NCBI GenBank assembly: GCA_965153455.1
Contig: OZ234495.1
Coordinates: forward strand, 19,092,875-19,156,874
Direction of reading: 5' to 3'
Origin: Sphagnum compactum
Taxonomy: Eukaryota > Bryophyta > Sphagnopsida > Sphagnales
DNA: 64,000 nucleotides
A program made the translations under genes and the position numbers. This document shows positions 1 to 10,808 of this stretch, one piece after another. How positions within the stretch are numbered: position 1 is the stretch's first letter; each line of letters opens with the position of its first letter. Under the pieces are notes generated by a model. The model saw only the letters and a program-made list of their open reading frames with translations. It did no database searches and had not been told where the DNA came from.

Positions 1-2472
1 CTCAATTTTTATATCACCATTTTCTGCTACTCAATTATTTTCTTAGGTTCTAGAATCCTACCTCAAAATAATACAAGATGTTGATTATACTTATGAAAAA
101 ATCACACTAGTTGCCAACAATGCCTCCTCCACCCAACATGTGTAGTCAACTTGCAGACATCGAAAAATTGAAAAAAAAACCTTGGTTTAATATAACTTAA
201 TTAAGAATTTAGGTGGGAATAATAGGTAAATGAAATATTCATTGTAGTATTGGGTGGTTTTTGTTTTTTTTAATGGACCTTCAATTTTCATTATAAATCC
301 TAAATTATTCTGATTCCAATTCCAATTCCACACATAAATGGAGGTAGGAAAAAAAATTTGTCCAATTCTTGAAAAAAATATTCCAATTCTAGTTTTGAAA
401 ATCAAACCTAGTTTTGAGTAATCTAAATTGGAAAAAGGTATTAACTACTAGTTAATTCCAATTAGCTATTAATTTTAGTTTTTTTTTTCAAAAATCTTGA
501 TTATGGTTCCAATTGCACATATAAATATAACTAAAAACCTAGTTCCAAGTTTAATTTTTTAAATAGCCTAATTCTCGTTATAATTCCAAAAATCAAAACC
601 AATTTTGATTTAATTTCTATTAATTACAACCAAAATTAACAATTTTAACCCATCAATTCCTACGCAACCCTAGTTTGTTCCAAGTTCCCTTTGCTTTCTT
701 TTCCATGAGTGTTTTGCTGCATTAAAAGTTTAAATGTGAGTTTTTTTAAACACATTTCCACCCACACCCCCTATTTGGGCTTTTACCATTTTTTGCCAAA
801 TCCAACATAAAATAATAACCAATGTTATGTGGGGCTGGTTATGAGAAATGATTACAAACCTTCATCATTTATTAACATAAGTATATAAGCACTTGACCAA
901 CTAAAGGGAAATTTGTCAAAAATTAGAGGTGTATGGAACCATAGGTCAATTGAACAAAGAATTTCAAAAAAAAAATCCTTGCTCTAAAAAATCTTGAAGG
1001 TTTCCTTAAAATTTGTTTGGGGTTGCAAAAGCATTACACCAATTCCTTGAGTTTTTGTTACTATGACTAGTTGAATTATAGTATGACAACTTCACAATTT
1101 TTGTGCAATGTACATCACAACAAAGTTTGGACATCAAATGTTGCATCATTAAAGGAATTGATGTAGATTTTTATTTTTTTTGCAATAGGTATGAAATGTT
1201 TTTAACCTTTTTTATTTATAATATTTGCTACTTGTAATGCAATTGAAAAATTGTTTGTTTGTAATCATCAATTTGTAGCTTGCAAGTTGTAGGGTTGTGG
1301 TTTGTGAATCGGTTGTAATGAACTTTGCAAAGTGGAGCTCTATGAGTAAGCTTTTTCTAATTTTTTTATCATTTCACTTGTAGTTCTAGTGAATGTAAAA
1401 GGGAGAAAGTTTTTCTATCTTGAATGGGGCACCAACTTTGTTGTTTGGAAATAGGGAGCAAAAACTTGTTTTTCTAAAAGCTCCAATGTTGATCAAGAAT
1501 GTTGCACCTTCATTGCAAGTAAATCATGGAGCTTTGCATTCGATGCACTAGTACTAACATATTTACTCAAAGTTTTGCATAACCAAACTAAGTTTCGGAA
1601 GCCTTAGAACCACATACATGTCAATTACTTAGGTATTTTTTCTATGTGAATGATGTTAGGGTTGTAGATGTTGTCAATGTGTAACTCATGTGTTGCATAG
1701 TGTGTTCCAATGCAACAACTATCTTTACAATTTTGACCCAACAAACAAGGTGTTGGAAGGGTTTAATAAAATAATTTAAAGCTAATAACATTATAGCCAT
1801 CAAATAACATATAACATTGAACATTTTCACCTTATTGCCAAATTGGCAAAAGAAATGAACAACACAACAAAAGTTGTTTGAAAAATAAGACTTTGCAAGA
1901 ATTGGTCCAAAATCGATCTAGGTATAATATTTGATTACCTTGGTTATGTGGATCCACTAAAATGCATTTTGAAGTGGACTATATTATTTTTCAATATTTT
2001 CAACTTACAATATAAAAGCAGTTTACGTGGATGAAATTATCATTAGGATACATATGAAATTTTTTCTTTTAATTCACTTTTTTTTTTTTAAAACACCAAA
2101 ACACTCCCTACATCAAAACACAAAAATATAATACAACTAATCAACCAAGATGTACACACAAATTTCTTTTAGTTTGTAAGTTTCCTCATCAAATACTCTG
2201 TCTACCATTGCACCTCCATTAAACATTCATCTTTTATGTTAATATATTTTTATTCCAATGTTTTTGAATAAAAGTATTTTTGTCATACAAAAGTGAACTT
2301 GATTCCCTATTTTCCCTTCTCATCTCTTCCAGTGTTTCTTTTACTGGTGAATTTTTGTCAAATTTTGACCCGAAAAAAATTATTTCAACCTATACAAAGG
2401 ATTTTTCATGGGGTATACAAAACCCTAATTCACCCATGGTGGGGATTTTTTTTGGAATAGGCAGATTATTAT
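1..2472. other. A+T-rich intergenic DNA, no gene seen
   Basis: I find no supported gene here. All open frames are short and none resembles a known family. Positions about 270-640 hold degenerate AATTCC/TTCCAATT words that resemble a stretch near 10,020-10,210; both contain a CCA(A/G)TTCCAC(A/C)CATAAATGG word, so they probably belong to one old dispersed repeat. CpG dinucleotides are rare, as expected for long-methylated repeat DNA. Confidence 0.6.
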
Positions 2473-2600
2473 GATAAGTTCCAGTGGGTAGCCAAGAATA
2501 TAGAAAGATTCTTTTTTTTCTACTTTCGATAGCCAAATTTGGCCAATTTGGCCAAGTCTTTTTTCTGGATGTTCGCCACTCTGACTACATCACAAAATCC
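2473..2600 (+). repeat. Dispersed repeat, copy A (partner at 7954-8070)
   Basis: Both copies start with a GAT(T)AAGTTCCAGT word followed by TAGCCAA, and both end with CTACATCACAAAAT, with recognisable similarity between. They are in the same orientation about 5.4 kb apart. No coding potential is seen. The family is not identified. Confidence 0.55.
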
Positions 2601-2696
2601 TTAAAAGAAACCCTGTCTCTTGCTGTTAAGACTACAAGGAAGAGTTTAATTATCACTTTAGCCAAAACTTCCTAGGGATCACAAAATCAGAATAAG

Positions 2697-2768
2697 TGCC
2701 TCCACAGAGGATCGAACTCTGGACCTTCAGTTTACAAGACTGACGCTCTACCACTGAGCTATAAAGGC
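2697..2768 (-). tRNA. tRNA-Thr (anticodon UGU)
   Basis: The minus strand reads as a complete 72-nt cloverleaf without an intron. The acceptor stem pairs GCCTTTA with TGGAGGC, with two G-T pairs in the gene, and the discriminator is A. The D arm carries GCTC/GAGC around AGTGGTA. The anticodon arm TCAGT/ACTGA encloses CTTGTAA, giving anticodon UGU, which reads ACA threonine codons. The T arm CAGAG/CTCTG encloses TTCGATC. The A box (TAGCTCAGTGGTAGAGC) and B box (GTTCGATCC) are intact. A T4 tract lies shortly downstream as a Pol III terminator. CCA is not encoded, as usual for nuclear genes. The sequence is unlike plastid trnT-UGU, so it is probably a functional cytosolic tRNA gene. Confidence 0.95.
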
Positions 2769-5283
2769 CGCTCCTCTAGATAACTTTCACATTCATGATT
2801 TGAATAAATCACAGTTTGAATGACCCATTCCCAATACATTGAAGAATATGCACATCATTATTGGTGTCTAATGCTTTTCACCATACATAAGCCACCAGAA
2901 CTGATAGCATATGATGATGTGTGGGTTGTTGTGTGCTCTCATGGGTTGATTGATGACCCCTATGGTTTTCCAATGGAAATTTTTTTATGGGACAAGGAAA
3001 GAGCATCCATTGAGTTTGGACTTGGGTGGCAAGAATTTTCTCCATCTTTGTGGACTTTTTGTTGTTTTTGGTCAATTTGTGCAATTTGGCTTGGTGGGTG
3101 ACTTCAGAATGGTGCTCACATTTTAAGCAGATTTGGCTTCAAACATGTTTAGCCTGGTAGATGAGTGAGGATTGAGTGGCTTCAGAAGACTATTGGGTAT
3201 GTCCAACATGGCTGATTTTTTGTTGAGTTGCAGATTGATTTGTTTGATATTCTTCGCCAATTTTTTGCACAATTTTTTTCTTCTCTTCTTGATATTCTAG
3301 CAACTTTAGGGTGAAACCTTTTTTTTAAAACTACTTCTTTAGGATGAATGACTTGAACAATATTTTATGCTACTGAAGTTGGTGCATGCAGATTTCCATA
3401 GGTGTACACACCAACTCTTGTCCACACTGAACTTCTCACAGCATTCTGAAGGTTGTCAATGATGTCCCCATGGTCTTCATGACCCACATCACAGCATTAG
3501 GTTGATTTTTCAGGAAATTGAGAGGCTGCATTCAGTAAGTCATTGAACTTCTCATCTGTTGAAAGCAAAACAACTGCCATGATTGAGGGGCTCCTCCATT
3601 GGGCTCCTGCCTCCTGACTTTTGAAGTTGGACACTTCAAAATCCACAACCAGTACAGTGTGTTCGCCCCATTCTTCTTTTGACTTGCAAAGCCCAGCAAT
3701 GGATTTGCACACACTGGAATCAGAGAGCTTCAAGAATTCAACTTACGAGCACTGATGAAATCGTTGAATGAATCCACAACCCATTGGAAGTTGGCACCTG
3801 AGAGTTGCAGCAATCATGTCAGCTATAACCATCTCAGATTTATCAATTGGTAACCTGGCACCCTCCTTCTCTACATTTCCTGAAAAAGTTGACAATCTTG
3901 TCCATTTGACCCTGTACCAAGAGTGTCAATCATATCTACAAGATTGCAGAAAAAACTCCAGAATACCTATTTGAATTAACTATTGTGTACACCCTAGCAA
4001 AACCAAACCTAATATGACAAGAATTGACTGAGGTTTGTGACAATGACTGTAGTTGGGTCTGGATGCAGAAACTGAGAGGGTATGCTATGTCATTTTTGGT
4101 TGCAAATGGAACAAGTGCACTGCCTTGTAGGTGAAACCTAGTACTTTGCACAATTGCTAAGCTTTACACACCACATTCCTTCTTGGCTGTCAAGCCTTTC
4201 AACAAACTCCATGTTGGTGCTTGATGTGAACAAACTCACTTGACAGCCCATGCCTGCTTTCAGTATTGTGTGAATAATTGATGGGATGAGAAGAGACTCA
4301 AACTATGGGTGGGGTTGGAAAAAACATCAATGACAATATGCACATCTAGTTGCCATTCACGAGAAGTTTACTAGCAATAACGGAGATGCTCTTAGGTGCT
4401 TCCCTTTCACATAAACTAGATCTCTACAATATGAATAACCATATGCATAAACCTTATATAAATCATTTACTAGAGAAAGGGCCTGGGTGGATAATTTTGC
4501 TAAACAAGTGATCACTAGGCAAGCCCAATAGGGTGAACTTGTTAGCAACAAGCTTGGTTGAATTAGACACCAATAATTGTTAGCAAAAATAAGAGGGGGG
4601 ATGTGTCGAGGGAATGGCATGTATGGTAAGGTCCCCTTCATACCCAATTTGGCTTGGAGAATTTTGTTGTCCAAATGGTAAAATGAGCCCCTTGGTATTT
4701 ACATTTTGGTGATGCTAATTGTGCTCTCTGATGGGATAATCCAATCAGGCTATTTGAGTATTGAGGTAAACACTGAGAATCACTCACAATTTGAGGATCA
4801 GTCTGTGTCTATGTATGTGTGTATTTGCCCATTGAAGCCAGCCAACCAACTGGTTGATGTTGTGATATCTTTTTGCTGTAAGTGATTTCACCTCCACTTT
4901 GGGTTACCCCAGCTTGTGTTTCAACTTCCAACACCATTCAAGCTCTACTCCTCATCTGTCTCAACCCAGGAGCAATTTCTCGGGTCTGTTGCACTTATTT
5001 TGTGAACATCATGAAGTGCATACTGGAAGAAAGAAAGTCAACTAATGTTAGCAAATTTGATCATCTTATTTCAGCTTCACAAAAGAGTTTCATCATCTGG
5101 GGTTTTTCTCAGTGATACCATCTCTTTCACCACAATTGAAAAGGTCAGTGCAAAGTTGCAAGCAATGGAAAGGAAATAGAGAGAGAGAGAGAAGCCCACA
5201 TTTGGGAAAAAACTTGCATCATAGTCTACATAACTTAATTGCATATGTTGTGTACATTATGTATGGACATGACTTCCAAGTGC
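2769..5283. other. Intergenic region with coding-like fragments of unknown origin
   Basis: This stretch is less A+T-rich than its surroundings and contains short open frames on both strands, none recognised. The most protein-like is on the minus strand at 3497-3733 (78 codons), with acidic and hydrophobic alternation such as EEWGEHTVLVVDFEVSNFKS. The same reading continues poorly upstream into GARLPIDKSEMVIADMIAAT across a stop. It could be the remnant of a gene or transposon. A GA microsatellite lies near 5178-5192. No complete gene can be supported. Confidence 0.4.
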
Positions 5284-6761
5284 CTAGAACACACCAGGGC
5301 GACCTCGAATCTTGCTTAATTCCATATCATGGAGCTTGGGTTGCACAGCCTCCTTACAACCTGAGGGCCTCAATGTCAGACAATCAACAAACAAACCCCC
5401 CTTCCAGTAGGTGCAATCAGTCTCTCTAATAGAATATGCAACACAGACTTGCTTTGCTGTGGTGGATGTGGCCACCCCCGGATGGATAACGATGTCTCCA
5501 ACTGCAAACTCGAACCATTCCTCGAATCCACCACTTGGAATCTGTGACAAGCTTAGCTCTCTCTCCACCGCTGAATCTTCACCATCATCATCACCAACAG
5601 AAATGCAAAATGTCAATGGTAATTTCCAAGAGAGGAAGTACATGCGACCGCCTTGAGGATTGGTAATCCGGAGGCGCCAGACTGCAGTGTAAGAGCCTGG
5701 TGGTAAAGAGCAGCTCCATTGCCCACTTATTTCTAACCAGCAGACCGCCAGCAAATGAGCAACCTGGATAATCAAGCAAGCAATTGCTTAATCAGAAGAA
5801 CTTCCTCCTTAGCGTCTCTTTTCATTAGGATCACACACAGCAGCCTAATGGGAAGCCACTGTCATAGGGGCCATGTTTCTTGCTGCAGTGCATTTTCCTT
5901 TGGAGAGCTGCAAGTGCGTTGAAAACATGTAATTAATCATGTTAGGAACTCTGGGAACATATGTCCTCATGAAAAAAAATCATGAGATCTCATGAGTTGA
6001 AGTTTGACTCACAGCTCCTGCAATTGTCAATGCTTGACCGGTAGAGTTTTGAGATGACTGTTAGCACAAACTAGTTACAAAAAACATAATGGAAAGCTAC
6101 TGTGATCACAGCAACCTAATAAAAAGATGTCCTTAATTATCTGCCCTAATTTTCGTCCTAATGAGTGGTTGGTGATTAGGGCAGATGATTAAGAAGCACA
6201 TTGCTGCTATGCAAACCACAATTGAAGAAGAGAAGAGAGGAAGAAGAAGAAGAAAGAGTTGTACACCACCTTGCCAAAGCAAGAGCTTCGAGATTGTTCC
6301 CAACGCCAGAATCTAGTGTCCTGACCCCAAGCTACATTCATGGCCGCCACGGAGAGCACTCTATAGACTCCCCTTGTGCGTCGCAGTAAGACGTACTTCT
6401 GCAAACCCTCATCCAAGAACAAACCCTTGGTCATGGTCATCACTGTGTCCTTCTTGCTGCTGCTTCTTCTTCTGCTGCTGCTGCTCTCCTCCTCCTCTGC
6501 CCAACTCTTGTTACACATGCTTTCGTAGTCTGAAGGCAGAAAATTCTCCCATGCTGTGTCAATCTCAACTGCTCTTTTGAAGGCCCAGCACACTCTCGCC
6601 AGTCGAGTGGCATCAAATGGTGTTGTGTGAGAAATGATTGCCGCTATGCAATCATCTGGCAAATCTGCCAAATTCATCTTGGTCTTGTGCACCACTTTCG
6701 TCAGCTCCAAAATCTCAGCTCTTGATAAGGCTGAAACAAAGCAAGCACACCTTGTTTGCAT
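5284..6761 (-). CDS. F-box protein with phloem-protein-2 (PP2-B type) lectin-like domain
   Basis: Two exons join in phase 0: 6270-6761 (164 codons) and 5284-5763 (159 codons plus TAG), giving 323 residues, close to the PP2-B family's usual length. The 506-nt intron runs from GTGGTG to a TTATCCAG acceptor. The F-box is at about residues 29-75 (MNLADLPDDCIAAIIS...ARVCWAFKRAV). A Glu/Ser/Arg-rich linker at about 88-105 is coded by a trinucleotide microsatellite. The PP2 domain follows from about 112, with KGLFLDEGLQKY, a W-RFW-W core, VCWLEISGQW straddling the exon join, and GFEEWFEFAVGDI. Known PP2-B proteins act as SCF E3 ligase adaptors that bind SKP1, with a C-terminal domain that may bind glycans. 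The start is uncertain: the first ATG is at 6761, but Met29 at 6677 directly precedes the F-box, where most family members begin. The gene stands alone. Confidence 0.9.
6132..6193. repeat. 19-bp inverted repeat in the F-box gene intron
   Basis: Arms at 6132-6150 and 6175-6193 (CTTAATTATCTGCCCTAAT and its complement with one mismatch) are separated by 24 nt. The hairpin lies inside the single intron of the F-box/PP2 gene, about 80 nt from the 5' splice site. It may be a relic of a small foldback element or an RNA structure near the donor. Confidence 0.6.
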
Positions 6762-7300
6762 ATGCTCTCTCGTGAAAAACTTTGCTTTTGCGACTCCATC
6801 GGGTACCTTGGCGAAACTGAAAAGAGAAAACGGTTCCTTCTTATTTTCTCGTAAAGAGCTTTTGGACTCTCAACTCACAAAAGCATGCCGCAATCTCCGC
6901 AGCAGACGCTGAACTACTGCAAGATAATTTTGTGCGCATTTCACAAGGTTCGTAGAAGAAGCACGGTGAGTATGACAATAAGAGCATCCGCAGCAGTGCG
7001 CAGCATGTGACTCTGGATGTTAAGTTGGATCAAGAATAGTCAAAACATGGCACTTTGGTTCAGAAAAATGGTTTTTGCCCAACATTTTTGCACGGTTTGC
7101 TGAGGCTGGTAAAGAGAGAAGAGTGTAATAAATATGATTTGACTGGTGCTCCCCATATCTAAGTAGTTTGTTATTATTAGTCTCCCACCTATTTGTAGTC
7201 TCAGTTTTAGTTTTATGGGTGGGGTTCAAAATAAATTAATTAATAACTAAAATTGAATGCCATAAATATTTTTATCAGGTCAGTGAGAACTGAGGGATGC
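6762..7300 (-). promoter_or_regulatory. Probable 5' flank of the F-box/PP2 gene
   Basis: The first ~220 bases upstream of the ATG are richer in G+C and CpG than the neighbouring desert, as is usual for plant leaders and promoters. No convincing TATA box is placed close to the start; a TATTTA word lies about 370 bases upstream on the minus strand. Beyond about 7200 the DNA returns to A+T-rich repeat composition. Promoter assignment is by position only. Confidence 0.35.
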
Positions 7301-8919
7301 TCTGGAGGGAGAAGATAAAAAGTCCAATTGGCACAAAGAGATGACAGCAGAACATTTTGTGAAAAAAAACCGAAAAATAAAAACGGGGACACAACAAATA
7401 ACACATAAAGCAACAAAATGTGAAGTCTTGTGCAGGTTTACAGCAATGAAGGGTGCACAAGAATGCTAACAAATTAATTGTTTGATCGTTCCTGCACCAC
7501 CAGTCAATGAAACATTCGAGATAATTCTCTTATTCTCAGAACACCACAAACACCCAGTCAGCAATACAGGAGTTTTTCTTTTTCAATTTTGTGATAGGTA
7601 TTGAAAATTTGGCAAATTTTCTGTAAATTTTGGAAAATTTGGTGGAATTTACAATAGAAAAAAAAAATCCCAGAATTTGACACAACAAAATTTGTCTAGA
7701 AAATAAAAACACTGTGACTGAAACTTACAACTCTCTAATTTGCAGAACAATGAAAGTGCAAATGGGGAAACATCGCAGGAAGAGCCAAAAACTCACTATC
7801 ATTGTGACCTATTCCAAAGCCTTCAGCCCGTGTTTTCCTTTTTGGGTGAATTTTATTTTTGAAATGGCAAAAACAAAAGTGTTTTTTTTTCCTGGTTTTC
7901 TTACATAGTTGTCAAATTTCAAAAAAGAGGTCAAAACAAAAGGCCAGATTCTAGATTAAGTTCCAGTAGATAGCCAAAACTATAACAGGATGCTTAAATC
8001 TTTCACTTGCATATGGCTGAAATTTGAGTCCATTATGGATCATAGCCACTTCAGCTACATCACAAAATTGAAAAAAACAAAAACACACACACACATGAAA
8101 GCTACCGAAAAAAGAAGCACTCAATCGAAAGTGTCAACAAGAAGGAGAAGAGACATTGTGGACAATGCACACAATACAAGAGAGACTTGGCAAAAGATGA
8201 AATTCCCTCCCATTGTACTCCTCCTGCATACTCCAAAGGCCCCAATTGAAGTGTAGGGGTAGTCATCTCCCAAATAAGGGAATAGGACAAGGCCATAGTG
8301 GAGTTACAGTTTGCATTTTGAGAATGTCACTCACCCATGGGACTTTTACCTGTCTTAAAGCACAAGACAAAATTATCAAAGTTCAAGATAGATAGTTACA
8401 AGGTGTCCGAGGGCAAGGGTTTTAGGGTTTCAGTCGCTCATGAAGACTGAGAGGGGCACGATTTCCATCTCTTTTGTCCTCTTTCCCAAGAAGGATATCT
8501 GTTGGTTGTGGCCCTCCACGAAAGCTGACAGATGCATAGCATTCCGTGTTACTGGAAACTACTGTGAGTTCCTATTTTAATTGTTAACTTATGGTGTGCT
8601 CCAGTGTAAAGCTGTGAAACTTTACAGGGGCATGGTGATGATGCATTCCCTCTCATCTGTAACACCTTTACACCAGAGATAGCTTGAACCTTACGGATGG
8701 AAACAGGTTCAAACACACCTCTACAACATGAGTAACTTAGAACTAGCTCAAAAGACTACCTTCAGAAGTGGGTAAAGGGAGTTGAATGATTTCATAAATT
8801 ATTTCAAAGATTTAATCCATTAGAGCTATTCATAAAAGCCACCTCCTCTTGGGCCCTTCTTTCATCTCCCCCACCACCACCTTTTTTTCAACTTTGAAAC
8901 ATTGTTATTCACATAGTAA
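7301..8919. other. Intergenic region, no gene seen
   Basis: Contains copy B of the dispersed repeat (7954-8070, partner at 2473-2600) and a short CA microsatellite at about 8083-8095. Open frames are short and unrecognised. The segment at about 8400-8700 is of more mixed composition but shows no coding or RNA-gene signature that I can support. Confidence 0.5.
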
Positions 8920-9235
8920 TGAAATTTTTATTAAATTTTAGTATAAAATGCTGAAACTCAAAATTAAATGCACGAGATTCAGGAATATTTAATTACTGCA
9001 AGACACATAGGAATAGCAATGATTAGTTCAAGGCAATCAGGGGAAAGAAAGGCCGGGTGAAACTCAGATTTGTCAAAATTTGGTGGTAATTAAAGTTTCA
9101 GTCCCCATTTTTCAGTCCCCATTTCAGCTCAGTCCCCATTTTTCAGTCCCCATTTAAAAATCTCACCCGCTTTGTGACCACCCGCTTTGTGACCAAAAGG
9201 GGTACTGATGGGGTGTGTTTTCCTTACTTTGCAGA
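8920..9235 (+). repeat. Dispersed repeat, diverged relative of 58815-59268
   Basis: Two landmarks match the 58.8-59.3 kb repeat in the same order. The first is a TTATTAAAT...AAATGCTGAAACTCA block (about 8931-8983 against 58828-58886). The second is an AAAATCTCACCCG...GTGTTTTCC block (about 9157-9235 against 59066-59125). Between them are short direct repeats of CAGTCCCCATTT and a duplicated CCCGCTTTGTGACCA. It does not look coding. The family is unassigned. Confidence 0.55.
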
Positions 9236-10638
9236 TATCTCATATCTGTATTGTAATGTATTTCATTCTTTTGTAATTTTGGTTTAAATTCTGTCTTAAA
9301 CCTTGTCAAGGAATATAAATTACTATTTACAAGATTAATGAGATAATGTGAAGTGAAATACTGTTTAAAACTAACATTAAGTAAAGTCAATGTAAATCTC
9401 ATAGCATGCACCTCGTGTTGTATATGCACTTTGCATAACCAAAAGCACAAAGCACCAGTAGAAATGATGAAAGCCTGCCAATCATAAAATAACCGAAGCA
9501 CCCAAAACAAGTGCGAATACAAGGAACAAAATGGAAGGACTCATGTCCAAGAAGACAAATGAACCACCCAAGAGGGCCGACCACAAGGGGAACATCCCAT
9601 TCCCAAACCCTCTCTGGTTGCGAGAAGCGCCAGTAGAAAGGAGTGCTTTGATTGATGTATCCTTTTTCTTTTATTGCTTTTTCTCTGACAAGTTTTGTGT
9701 CATGTGCACAATCAGTAGCTCTATTTTAGGGTTTGGAAGAGATTGTGAGGTCATATAATGGAGCTGAAAAAAAAAAAATGCATGTGTAGGCAGGCACGAC
9801 TGTAGTAGATAGAGAATAGACATACAGCACCATATGAGTTCTTTTCATGCGATAAAAAGGGTGCGGGCCCACAGGACCATAAAAGCCTGGATATTCCATT
9901 TCCACAGAGTAAATTCCTCCTCATCCTTTATTGCATTTTAAGGGTAACAGATAGTGGAAAGCACTTGCAGAAATCTCATAATGTATTATTTGGAGGGCAG
10001 GGCAAGTTTTGTATATGTGAATATCTCTCCTAAAAGAGAGGAGGGTTCTTAGTTCTTCCTATTGTTGGGAGGTTCTTTACTTTTATGAAGAACCTCCAGT
10101 TCCACCCATAAATGGGACCAAGAATTCAGTTCCAGGTCCAGTTCTTGGTTTTAAAAACTTCTGGTTCTGGTTCAGAAAATCAGACTTGGTTTCAGTCTGG
10201 TTTCACGAAAATCTAGACTATTAAAAGTTATCCATAAAGTCTCTTGGACTGGGGAGCAGAACCCCCAGTCCAGGCACAATTGGGGATGAAATCGACAAGA
10301 GGGGACTAAAATTTTACAAACCACAATAACTGGGATCAAACTCAATTCTGCAAAAGTGAAAAATCAATTCGTCCCCAGTCTTGGTTTTTGCTCGTGCCCT
10401 CATTGGGCTTTGCATTTTCAAGTTTTTTTTTCTTCTAGCTTAGGCTTGAAGGCCATGCTGAAGACCTGCCATACCCAGCCATTTCCTCATACTTCTTATT
10501 TGCACATCCTCCAAGCCATTTCCTTCTACTTCTTCTCTCCACATTTTTCAAGCTTTTTCAAGTTCAAAAGCTTTTGGCTTTAAGAGTGAAAAGGTCTTTG
10601 GAGAGAAATGGTTTTGGAAGAGTTTGGTTCTCGCCATG
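9236..10638. other. Intergenic region, no gene seen
   Basis: No recognisable gene. Around 10,020-10,210 there is GGTTCTGGTTC/CCAGTTCC-rich sequence related to the degenerate words at about 270-640. Open frames are short and lack family resemblance. Confidence 0.5.
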
Positions 10639-10808
10639 CAAAGGTTTTTGGAGATTTTGAGTCTTGTTGCATGAAGGTTTCTAGAGAGTTTGGTTTTCGT
10701 CATATGTCTCGTGAGCAAAAGCGCAAAGGTTTTTGGAGCATATGGTTCTTGTTGCATGAAGGTTTTTAGAGAGTCTAGTTTTTGTCATTCGTCTTTTGAA
10801 AAAGAACA
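10639..10808 (+). repeat. 85-bp tandem duplication
   Basis: Two copies start at 10639 and 10724, each beginning CAAAGGTTTTTGGAG, containing TTGTTGCATGAAGGTTT and ending with a TTTTCGTCAT/TTTTTGTCAT word. They differ at scattered sites, so the duplication is not recent. A shorter related segment precedes the first copy from about 10,575. Confidence 0.65.
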
